64,000 bases of DNA from Deltaproteobacteria bacterium IMCC39524 (GTDB lineage Bacteria; Desulfobacterota; Desulfuromonadia; Desulfuromonadales; BM103). A program made the position numbers and the translations under genes. Location of the stretch: assembly GCA_029667085.1 (NCBI GenBank), contig JARUHJ010000002.1, positions 124,001 to 188,000 on the forward strand, read 5' to 3'. Below are positions 32,478 through 39,803 of this stretch, in pieces. Each line of letters starts with the position of its first letter. The first letter of the stretch is position 1. Below the pieces are notes generated by a model. It saw only the letters and a list, made by a program, of their open reading frames with translations. It was not told the origin of the DNA and did not search any database.

Positions 32478-33713
32478 ATGAGCGCTGAACTGATCAGTTT
32501 TCCGGACAGGCAACCCCTCCCAGACAGCCCTCCTCGGGTTCTCGAAAATGCTGTTGTCCGTCTGCTTAAGCAGAAACCTTTTTACGGTCATCTCCTTCTG
32601 GGGTTTCGGCGACGAGTTGTGCAAGATCAATGTGGCCTGGGCGTGACTATCAGTCATGGCACCCCCATCCTCTCCGTTGATCCCGAAACCCTTGCTGCTT
32701 ACTCTGCCGACGAACAGGTGGCCCTGCTTGAACATGGCATCAAGCATCTGTTGCACCTGCACCCGGTTCGTGGTCGCGGTGTCCATCGCCTGACCTGGGA
32801 TGTGGCTACGGATCTGGCAATCAATCCTTCCATCGCCAATATGCCTGAGGCCGCTCCGAGGCCTGAGAGATTCAAGCTGGAGACAGGCCTCGCTGCAGAA
32901 GAGTACGCTCGCTTGCTGACCAGGCCCTTTGATATAGGTAACCTGGAAGGGGAAGGTCTTGGCAATGCCAGCCTGGAAGCCTTCGGTCAAGATGATGAGA
33001 GTGGCCAATCAGATGCGGACCAGAGTTCTTCGACGCCCGTCGATGATCACAGCTTATGGAACGAGGCCGACAGCACTCCCGAGCGTCTTGCCGAACAGGT
33101 GGTTCGCGATCTGGTGCGTGAGGCTCATCGCAAGGCTCATGGCGAAGTCCCCGAAGACATCACTGGCCTGATTGAGGGCTGGTTGGCGCCACCGGAAATT
33201 CCGTGGCAGCAGATCTTGCGTCAGTTTATCGGCACGGCCGGTCGTATCGGTCGACAGAGCAGCTGGCAGCGTCAGCATCGGCGTTTCCAACACAACACGC
33301 CGGGGGTTCGCAAACGCCGGCAATTGAAGCTGTTGGTTGCTATTGATGTCAGCGAATCGACCGATGAGGGGCCTCTGCGAGAGACTTTCGCCAGGGAACT
33401 CCTGCAGATTGCACGGGGGCGTGACAGTCACATCACGGTTCTCTATGCCCATAGCCGAATCCGCCGTATCGATCAGTTCCGCAGCATCCAGATGACCGCA
33501 GAAGTTTTCCACGGTGGTGGTTTTACCGACCTGCGCCCGGTTTTTGATTATGCGAAAGAGATGCATCCATTGCCGGCGGCTGTGATCTACCTGACAGACG
33601 GCTATGGCCCAGCGCCCGAGGAGATGGAATTTCCAACCTTGTGGGTGTTGACACCTGATGGGCAGAAGCCGGTTTCGTGGGGGGTGGAGTTAAGACTCAG
33701 TTCTGAGCGTTAA
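32478..33713 (+). CDS. VWA-like DUF2201 protein, partner of the MoxR ATPase
   Basis: The 411-residue protein has an N-terminal putative metallopeptidase-like domain with LEHGIKHLLHLHPVRGRG near residue 85 (His-rich, HxxxHxxHxH). The C-terminal VWA-like domain starts LKLLVAIDVSESTDEGPLRE, where D-x-S-x-S is the MIDAS motif, and includes ITVLYAHSRI and HGGGFTDLRPVFDYA (the conserved Thr-Asp). This is COG3864, regularly paired with MoxR AAA proteins. The middle is acidic and variable. A chaperone-like role is inferred. Confidence 0.85.
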   Translation: MSAELISFPDRQPLPDSPPRVLENAVVRLLKQKPFYGHLLLGFRRRVVQDQCGLGVTISHGTPILSVDPETLAAYSADEQVALLEHGIKHLLHLHPVRGRGVHRLTWDVATDLAINPSIANMPEAAPRPERFKLETGLAAEEYARLLTRPFDIGNLEGEGLGNASLEAFGQDDESGQSDADQSSSTPVDDHSLWNEADSTPERLAEQVVRDLVREAHRKAHGEVPEDITGLIEGWLAPPEIPWQQILRQFIGTAGRIGRQSSWQRQHRRFQHNTPGVRKRRQLKLLVAIDVSESTDEGPLRETFARELLQIARGRDSHITVLYAHSRIRRIDQFRSIQMTAEVFHGGGFTDLRPVFDYAKEMHPLPAAVIYLTDGYGPAPEEMEFPTLWVLTPDGQKPVSWGVELRLSSER

Positions 33714-33762
33714 CGGGACGCGATACTGAGAACGTGAAACTTGGGGGCGGTGTCTCTTTGAT

Positions 33763-33832
33763 GGTTAACCACGAAGAGCGCGAAGTTCACGAAGGGATTT
33801 AGCTTCGTGGGCTTCGTGACCTCTGTGGTTAA
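33763..33832. repeat. Imperfect inverted repeat of the TTAACCACGAAG type
   Basis: TTAACCACGAAG...CACGAAG is mirrored by CTTCGTG...GTGGTTAA around GGATTTAG, forming a long imperfect hairpin between genes. Similar intergenic units are widespread in delta-proteobacteria. No T-run is present, so it is not a classical terminator. Confidence 0.75.
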
Positions 33833-33849
33833 AATGTGAGGATGCAAAA

Positions 33850-34254
33850 ATGAATCAGCCAAAACCGATGACCGAGGAATCGATCAAAGAACTTTTAGAG
33901 AGCGCCGGCGCCAGGGTGATGTCGCGTGGTGGACGCACAGACAGCTACAGTGCCCCGCGTGAATTTTCCTTCGAGGCCAAGGGGGCTTTTGCAAATGGCC
34001 TGATGCTGCATGTTGTTGCCCGCCAGTATGATTACCGCGATCCCTGGGAAGCGACCGGGCGAATCAATGAGATGGTTGATGTGACTCTGCTGCGGGATGG
34101 GACTTATTCAGAATTGCCGAAAGGTTATGACTGGTTTCAGGGCAAAGACGAGGAAACAGGTGTTGACGAAGAGGGGCTGAAAAAGATTGTTGCTTGCGTC
34201 AAAGATCTCAACCCGAAGCTGTTCACGTTGCAGAAACTCACAGGGGATCTTTAA
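33850..34254 (+). CDS. Hypothetical cytoplasmic protein
   Basis: The 134-residue protein has no signal or TM. It starts with a helical segment (MTEESIKELLESAGARVMSR) followed by an alpha/beta region (FEAKGAFANGLMLHVVARQY, VDVTLLRDGTYSELP) and a C-terminal helix. No family is recognised. GTGAGGATG lies before the ATG, and codon use resembles the neighbours. Inverted repeats flank it on both sides, suggesting a single-gene unit. Confidence 0.65.
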   Translation: MNQPKPMTEESIKELLESAGARVMSRGGRTDSYSAPREFSFEAKGAFANGLMLHVVARQYDYRDPWEATGRINEMVDVTLLRDGTYSELPKGYDWFQGKDEETGVDEEGLKKIVACVKDLNPKLFTLQKLTGDL

Positions 34255-34385
34255 AAGACCAACGCAAAGACGCAAAGGGTCATTGTTCTTGCTTTTTGAA
34301 GTGGTTTTCTTTGCGGGCTTTCTCTACCCCTTCGCGCCTTCGCCTAAAGCGCCTAATTTTGGTGCGTTAAATGTCATTGGTTTAT
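34255..34385. repeat. Inverted repeat of the AACGCAAAGACGCAAAG type
   Basis: ACCAACGCAAAGACGCAAAG is partly mirrored by CTTTGCG, CTTCGCGCCTTCGC and GGTGCGTTAAATG...TTGGT at the other end. It is an intergenic unit in the convergent gap between the hypothetical gene and selD. Confidence 0.65.
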
Positions 34386-34392
34386 AGGGTCG

Positions 34393-35424
34393 TTATTTTA
34401 TAGTCAACATCCCCGGATGATCCCCGACAACCCGACCAATATGGATCGCATTACAGCCAGCCGCCTCAAGTTGAACCTTAAGCTGCGATAACTTGTCTTC
34501 CGCTACACAGATCATCAGGCCGCCAGAGGTCTGCGGATCGGCGAGAATGTCCACGATCACAGGAGCGACCCGTTCACGATTGACCACGCTTGGCATATAA
34601 TGCTCTCGATTACGATAACTGCCGACCGGCACCAGGCCGATTTCAGCAAGATCTATAACTTGGGGATAAACGTGCAAAGCAGAGGCTTCGATTTCGAGGC
34701 CGACCTGGCTGGCGTCTGCCAACTCCTGAGCGTGACCGAGTAAGCCGAAGCCGGTAATGTCGGTGCAGGCATTTACACCCACCTTGAGCATGACTTCCGA
34801 AGCCGCGCGGTTCAAGGTCTCCATGCCTTGAATGGCCTCTTTCATCTGCTCTTCCTTGATGACCTCGCCTTTTAATGCTGTTGCCAGAATACCGACTCCG
34901 AGAGGTTTGGTCAGCACTAGAACGTCTCCAGCTTTTGCTCCGGCCGTGGTAATCAGGTTCTTCGGATCAACCAGGCCGGTTACGGCCAGCCCGAATTTCG
35001 GCTCGTCATCCTCAACAGTGTGGCCGCCGACAACAATCGCTCCGGCTTCGTGCACCTTCTCTGCTCCCCCTTTAAGGATTTCGACCAGGACGTCCTCTTC
35101 AAGGCAGGCCGGGAAACCGACCAGGTTCAGCACCGTGAGAGGCTTTCCGCCCATGGCATAGATGTCGGAGAGGGCATTGGCCGCAGCAATGCGCCCAAAA
35201 ATGCGCGGATCGTCGACGATCGGGGTGAAGAAGTCGACCGATTGCACCAGGGCACAGTCCGGCGCGATTTGATAAACACCTGCATCCGCAAAGGGAATCG
35301 ACGCGGTGAGGAAGTTCTTGTCTTCAACCGTTGGTAGCTGGCGCAGCACCTGCGCCAATGGCCCGGGGGCCATCTTGGCGGCTCAACCGCTGGTTTTGGA
35401 CAGGTGAGACAGTTTTACGCTCAT
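34393..35424 (-). CDS. selD: Selenide, water dikinase; itself a selenoprotein (Sec at codon 14)
   Basis: The enzyme makes selenophosphate from selenide and ATP, the Se donor for Sec-tRNA. Reading from the ATG at 35424 gives MSVKLSHLSKTSG, then TGA (35383-35385), then AAKMAPGPLAQVL and a full-length 343-residue SelD. The TGA sits exactly at the catalytic Cys/Sec of the family's GC/U-AAK motif. Just after it, CCA-AG-ATGGCC...GGCCAT-TGG can form a bulged stem with apical loop CCCG, a fitting bacterial SECIS. Glycine-rich and Asp motifs (VVGGHTVEDDE, DITGFGLLGHAQELA) are intact. GGAG precedes the ATG. A start at the internal ATG would delete the active site. Confidence 0.93.
35355..35385 (-). promoter_or_regulatory. 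Candidate bSECIS element in selD
   Basis: The stem CCA/TGG plus ATGGCC/GGCCAT, with an AG bulge and loop CCCG, is centred about 18 bases after the Sec TGA. This spacing fits SelB-bound bacterial SECIS hairpins. Confidence 0.65.
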
Positions 35425-35435
35425 TGTGTTCGCTC

Positions 35436-35513
35436 CAAACTTGGGACGAGGGACGTGGTCCGCGGGACGAGAAAAGCTTTCCGCGCTCCGCGTACCTCGT
35501 ACCGCGTTCCGTT
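35436..35513. repeat. GGGACGAGGGACG-type intergenic repeat
   Basis: Degenerate G(G/A)GACGAG(A/G) and CGCGTACCTCGTACC units form an imperfect inverted repeat between selB and selD. A related fragment (GGTGCGTGGGGCGCGGTCCG) lies at about 32384. Confidence 0.55.
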
Positions 35514-37422
35514 ATTTAGGTAATTGCCAGGCGACGCGTTCGTCACCTTTACGCATAGTGTACTTGAGGCTATCGAAGAGTTCCAGAATTGCCTGGGTTT
35601 GTTTGCGGGCGCTGCCGATCAGGTCGCGGAACTCGCCCAGGGTCAGGGTCTCTTTTGAACCGAAATGATTGACCAGAGAGGTGAGCGCTTTCTGGTAGGC
35701 CGCCTTGTGCAGGAATGAATCATCGTTGAGGCGAATCAGGACGCCGTTGGCAAAAAGGAACGCGAGTAATGATTCCACCTGTGTATCGGGAACTCCTGCC
35801 AGAGCCAGCATATCGACGCGGCCTTTGGCCTCAACGCCGGCATCCAGGTAAACTTTTTCAAGCTTTTGTAACAGCTGCTCCTGCTTTTCGGTCGGCTGAG
35901 CGGTAAAGTCGATTCTTGCAACCCACTCTCCGCGTTGTACCAGTTGCGACTCATCAACGAGTTCGCCAAGGAGTTGTTCAAAAGCTTTCGGCGCAACCTT
36001 CGCAGGCAACGCAGATTTGAGGGTTGCGTGCGGAATGCCGGGTTGCAGAGCATTGTCCCGGTGATAGTTGTCAACCGCGTCCAGAAGGGTGCGTTGCCAG
36101 GCCCGTGCGGTTTCCATGGTCACCCATTGGTCACCGATCCTGGTGACTTGCGAGGCTTCGGTGAGGCTTTCCAGGAGAGCTGTAATCTTCTCCCTGCCCA
36201 AGCCCGAGGCCTGTTCCAGTTCCTTTAGCTTGACACAACCGAGCTCGGCAAGTTTCTGGACAATAAAAGAACCCTCTCCCGATTCCAGCTCTTTCAGGGC
36301 GTGCATCACCCCATCACGGAAGCGTTTATGTTTCACCGGTGTGGGGTCGATGATCTGGCCGCCGCCGATCGTCGCCATCGGTGAGTAGGAACGAACGATG
36401 AAGCGATCCTGGCGATGGGCGACCAGGGGGCTGTCGAGATGAAATTGAGCGAGCACGCTTTCGCCCTGCTGCATTTCGTCGCGATCAAGCAGCGCCACGC
36501 GGGCGGTGACCTTGGCGGTTCCCATATGCAGATGAACGGGGTCGCGAAACTTGAGTGGGCGCGGTGCTTCTTTGAGCAGATTGAGCCGGGCATCGAAACG
36601 CTCGGTCATGGTAAAGAATCCGGGGGTTGCCACCACGGCACCTCGGGTCAGGTTGCTGCGTTCCAGTCCAGCAAGGTTGAGTGCCACACGCTGACCGGCT
36701 CTGGCCACCTCTGCTTTTTCACCGTGAACCTGAACCTCACGGACCCTGACGGTTTCGCCGGGCGGCATGACTTCAACCGTGTCGCCGACCTTGATTTTTC
36801 CTGAGAGGAGCGTACCGGTGACCACCGTACCGAAGCCGCTGATCGTGAAATGCCGATCGATCGGCAGGCGCGTCGGACCCTCTTCATCGCGCGGTGGCAA
36901 CTCTTTGAGAATCTCCTGAATCGTCTGTCGAAGCTCTTCAAGCCCCAGTCCCTGCAGCGCGGACACCCGGCAACAAGGTGCTTTTTCCAGAAAGGTTCCG
37001 GCGAGAGTCTCGCGAACCTCTTCTTCGACGATGTCGATCCAGTCTTCTTCCGCAAGGTCACACTTGGTCAGCACCAGGATGCCGCGTGGGATCTGCAGCA
37101 GTTGCAAAATCTGCAGATGCTCGCGGGTCTGCTGCATGACCCCTTCATTAACATCGACGACCAGCAGGACCAGGTCGATGCCGCCGATTCCGGAGAGCAT
37201 GTTGTGGATGAATTTCTCGTGACCGGGAACGTCAACGACCCCGGCCATGCTGCCATCTGCCAGTTTGAAGGGTGCGAAGCCGAGATCGATGGAGATGCCA
37301 CGTTCCTGCTCTTCTTTCAGGCGGTCGGTATTGATGCCGGTGAGCTTATTGATCAGGACCGTCTTGCCGTGGTCAACGTGACCGGCCGTGCCGATGATGT
37401 GGTAGCGGGTTGAGTCGTTCAT
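35512..37422 (-). CDS. selB: Selenocysteine-specific elongation factor
   Basis: The 636-residue protein has the G domain GTAGHVDHGKTVLINKLTGI (residues 11-30), GISIDLGFA (switch), VDVPGHEKFIHNM and LTKCDLAEED. These are followed by two EF-Tu-like beta-barrel domains (RHFTISGFGTVVTGTLLSG) and four C-terminal winged helices, the last ending KGDERVAWQLPK. It carries Sec-tRNA to the ribosome at UGA codons followed by a SECIS hairpin. Its two visible clients in this window are selD and the AhpD-like gene. It sits between selA and selD on the same strand. Confidence 0.95.
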   Translation of the reverse strand: MNDSTRYHIIGTAGHVDHGKTVLINKLTGINTDRLKEEQERGISIDLGFAPFKLADGSMAGVVDVPGHEKFIHNMLSGIGGIDLVLLVVDVNEGVMQQTREHLQILQLLQIPRGILVLTKCDLAEEDWIDIVEEEVRETLAGTFLEKAPCCRVSALQGLGLEELRQTIQEILKELPPRDEEGPTRLPIDRHFTISGFGTVVTGTLLSGKIKVGDTVEVMPPGETVRVREVQVHGEKAEVARAGQRVALNLAGLERSNLTRGAVVATPGFFTMTERFDARLNLLKEAPRPLKFRDPVHLHMGTAKVTARVALLDRDEMQQGESVLAQFHLDSPLVAHRQDRFIVRSYSPMATIGGGQIIDPTPVKHKRFRDGVMHALKELESGEGSFIVQKLAELGCVKLKELEQASGLGREKITALLESLTEASQVTRIGDQWVTMETARAWQRTLLDAVDNYHRDNALQPGIPHATLKSALPAKVAPKAFEQLLGELVDESQLVQRGEWVARIDFTAQPTEKQEQLLQKLEKVYLDAGVEAKGRVDMLALAGVPDTQVESLLAFLFANGVLIRLNDDSFLHKAAYQKALTSLVNHFGSKETLTLGEFRDLIGSARKQTQAILELFDSLKYTMRKGDERVAWQLPK

Positions 37423-37467
37423 AAGTAGTCTGTCCGTATCAATTGTTTCTGGGGCTGTAATAAGTCA

Positions 37468-37543
37468 TTCAACGCGGAGGTGCGGTGACGCAGAGGGAAA
37501 CTTCAGGTAAAGGTTTTCAGCGTCACCGCGCCTCCGTGTTGAA
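37468..37543. repeat. Near-perfect 24-bp inverted repeat between selA and selB
   Basis: TTCAACGCGGAGGTGCGG and the mirrored CCGCGCCTCCGTGTTGAA form arms of about 24 bases with two mismatches and a 27-base loop. It is an intergenic repeat unit; it may stabilise or attenuate the selA-selB message. Confidence 0.8.
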
Positions 37544-37551
37544 TAATATCA

Positions 37552-38952
37552 TCAACAGAAAATCTGCTTCAGGGCCTTCAAAAGCAAGGCTTCATCCTCC
37601 TGGTTCAGGGTCCGGGGGTCGATCAGGAACCGATCGTCCTGAATGCGCCCGATAACAGCCGGCTCACAACTGCGTAATCGCGTTGTCAGCTCATTGAGAG
37701 AGATTTGCTTTGGCGCCAGAGCGATGACGCATCCGGGCAGCTCGGCAAGAGGCAGCGCGCCGCCACCCACGGTTGCCGTTGTTTCGATGATGCCACAGTC
37801 TGCTTTGTCGCCAAGATGAGTCAAGAGATGGGGCAGGAGGTTTTCGCAGCGGTACTGCAACTCCTCGACCGGCAATGACAGCATTCTCAAGGTGGGGATT
37901 TGCTGCAAAGCTTTCCGGGGATCAAGATAAAGCCTGAGGGTCGCTTCGAGGGCCGCCAGGCTCAGCTTGTCACTCCTCAGGGCGCGGGCCATGGGGTGCT
38001 TGCGGACCTTGTCGATAACGTCTTTATTGCCGACGATGATCCCTGCCTGGGGTCCTCCGAGCAGCTTGTCGCCGCTGAAGGTGACCAGGTCGATGCCGGT
38101 TCCCAGTGCTTCCCGTACCGTTGGCTCGCGTGGCAGTCCATAAGGGGTCAGGTCCATCAACAGGCCGCTACCGAGATCTTCGAGGACCGGAATGTTTTGT
38201 TGATGAGCAAGTTCAGCCAGCTCTTCGCCGCTGACCGCTTCGGTGAAGCCCAGGATCCGGTAGTTGCTGGTGTGGACCTTGAGAATAAGCGCCGTCTCTT
38301 TGTTGATGGCGTCAGCGTAATCCTTGAGATGAGTCTTGTTGGTGGTGCCCACTTCAACCAGTTCGACACCACTGGCCGCCATAATGTCCGGGATACGGAA
38401 AGAGCCGCCGATCTCGATCAGCTCGCCACGTGAGACGATGGCACTCTTGCCACCGGACAGGGCTGCCAGGGCGAGCATGACCGCGCCGGCGTTGTTGTTG
38501 ACCACCGTCGCTGCTTCGCCACCGGTCAGCTTGCAGATCAGTTCTTCAACATGGGTGAAGCGTTTGCCGCGTTGGCCTGCATCGAGATCATACTCAAGGT
38601 TGGAATACCCCTGGGCAACCTCTTTGATTGCCTGCAGCGCTTCGTTGCAGAGCGGCGCCCGACCGAGGTTGGTGTGCAGAAGCGTGCCGGTAACATTGAT
38701 GACCTTGCGTAAAGAGGGCTTGGCCATCAACGCGACCCGAACGGCGACCCGTTCGGCAACGGCCTCAATGTCCAGGTCGGGCAGGGGGGCCTTTTGGTCA
38801 AGAAGCTGTTGGCGCAGGTCGTCGACAACCTGCTGGGCGGCCTCAAGAATCAGAAGGTGGGGTTGAGTTTCCTCAAGCTTGGAGAGGATTCTGGACCCCA
38901 GCAGCCTATCGATTGCAGGCAGAGTGCGCAAGAGTGCGCGGCGATCAGGCAT
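37552..38952 (-). CDS. selA: L-seryl-tRNA(Sec) selenium transferase
   Basis: The 466-residue PLP enzyme converts Ser-tRNA(Sec) to Sec-tRNA(Sec) using selenophosphate. Recognisable parts are the N-terminal helical tRNA-binding region, INVTGTLLHTNLGRAPL, NNNAGAVMLALAALS, EVGTTNKTHLKDY and the PLP-lysine loop TFSGDKLLGGPQAGIIVG. GGAGGTGA lies before the ATG. It follows the AhpD-like selenoprotein gene after 45 bases and heads the selA-selB-selD series. Confidence 0.96.
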   Translation of the reverse strand: MPDRRALLRTLPAIDRLLGSRILSKLEETQPHLLILEAAQQVVDDLRQQLLDQKAPLPDLDIEAVAERVAVRVALMAKPSLRKVINVTGTLLHTNLGRAPLCNEALQAIKEVAQGYSNLEYDLDAGQRGKRFTHVEELICKLTGGEAATVVNNNAGAVMLALAALSGGKSAIVSRGELIEIGGSFRIPDIMAASGVELVEVGTTNKTHLKDYADAINKETALILKVHTSNYRILGFTEAVSGEELAELAHQQNIPVLEDLGSGLLMDLTPYGLPREPTVREALGTGIDLVTFSGDKLLGGPQAGIIVGNKDVIDKVRKHPMARALRSDKLSLAALEATLRLYLDPRKALQQIPTLRMLSLPVEELQYRCENLLPHLLTHLGDKADCGIIETTATVGGGALPLAELPGCVIALAPKQISLNELTTRLRSCEPAVIGRIQDDRFLIDPRTLNQEDEALLLKALKQIFC

Positions 38953-38997
38953 GGGTCACCTCCAGATGTTTTACGTCGCAGAATTTACGGGTCTGTT

Positions 38998-39270
38998 TCA
39001 GTCTTGGGAAGGAGGGGGGATGTCGCGCATCATGACGTTGATCTTGCCGGCGGCAACAGCCATGACGATCCCCTGGATGGCGCCGATTTCTTCGTCTGTA
39101 ATCTTCTGTTCCCTGGCCACGCCAAGGTAGTATTCGACTCATGGCTGGCATTCCCGGGCCATGGCGGCAGCCAACCCTATCATCGCTGTGGTGCGAGAAT
39201 CGAGCTGCTTTTCGTTGCGAACCGTGTCGTAGAAATCGCAGTAGGCTTTATGTTGTTCGGCTGGCAGCAT
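38998..39270 (-). CDS. AhpD-like (carboxymuconolactone decarboxylase family) selenoprotein, CxxU
   Basis: The frame from the ATG at 39270 reads MLPAEQHKAYCDFYDTVRNE ... GLAAAMARECQP, then TGA (39139-39141), then VEYYLGVAREQKITDEEIGA and on to a TGA stop, 90 residues in all. The segment around the first TGA is the AhpD active site (usually ExCxxC...H-like), here ECQPU, so the TGA encodes Sec at residue 44. CCTTGGC-GTG-GCCAGG forms a hairpin with its loop 20 bases after the TGA. The product would be a thiol/selenol redox protein of AhpD type, reducing peroxides or disulfides. AAAAGG lies 12-13 bases before the ATG, a little distant. It is upstream of selA in the same direction. Confidence 0.88.
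39112..39141 (-). promoter_or_regulatory. Candidate bSECIS element in the AhpD-like selenoprotein gene
   Basis: Directly after the Sec TGA, the minus strand folds as CCT-t-GGC / GCC-AGG with loop GTG. Stem, bulge and distance agree with bacterial SECIS elements. Confidence 0.6.
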
Positions 39271-39803
39271 TATTTCATGACCTTTTGATGCGTCATCTGT
39301 TGGTTATGTTTCCCTGTAGTTTGTGTAACAAATTGCGTTCCAACTTTCAACTAATATTCACAAAAGTGATTGACGAAGTCCCTCTGCCGTAAGGATGGGG
39401 CAAGGTGGTGATGACCTGTGCAAACTGGGCCTGATGATTGCATCAACGTGGTCACAGCAATATTCTGGGGTACTTTTAAGCCTTTTCAAGGTCAAGGATG
39501 ATTAAATGGAGGACATGGCGCTCCTTTGAGGGCATGAGTTCAGCGGAGCACCCTATACTTAGAGGGACAATAATGGTCTTTTCACTGTTGCTAAACTGTG
39601 ATATTTTACCGCGTTATTGTGCCCTTTGCAGGGAAAGGGCGTAAATTGTTCTTTGGGGGAAGACGCTTCTTATCGCTTTGATGCTAAAGCGAAACAAACA
39701 TCTATCCTGTGTGAATCCTCCTTTTACCTTTCATTACATCGAAAAGCTGACGTTTATGATTTGGAACTGCAAGGAAATTTTTCTGATTGCAAGGAGCAGG
39801 GTT
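39271..39803. other. 530-bp divergent gap between the sel operon and the secretion locus
   Basis: There is no convincing gene. It must hold the promoters of both operons. Candidate -10-like ACCCTATACTTAG lies near 39550 on the plus strand; no operator or riboswitch is recognised. In-frame codons exist upstream of the TolC-like gene's GTG start, but they lack a ribosome site. Confidence 0.5.

Noticed and set aside
34393-35373. Short selD starting at the internal ATG
   Set aside because: It would remove the catalytic Sec/Cys motif and has no ribosome site; the upstream frame through TGA restores the whole family N terminus.
39141-39392. Plus-strand frame across the sel operon promoter
   Set aside because: It is antisense to the AhpD-like selenoprotein and has no family features.
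39681-39803. Earlier start of the TolC-like protein
   Set aside because: The added 41 residues would bury the signal peptide; the GTG at 39804 has an AAGGAG at correct spacing.
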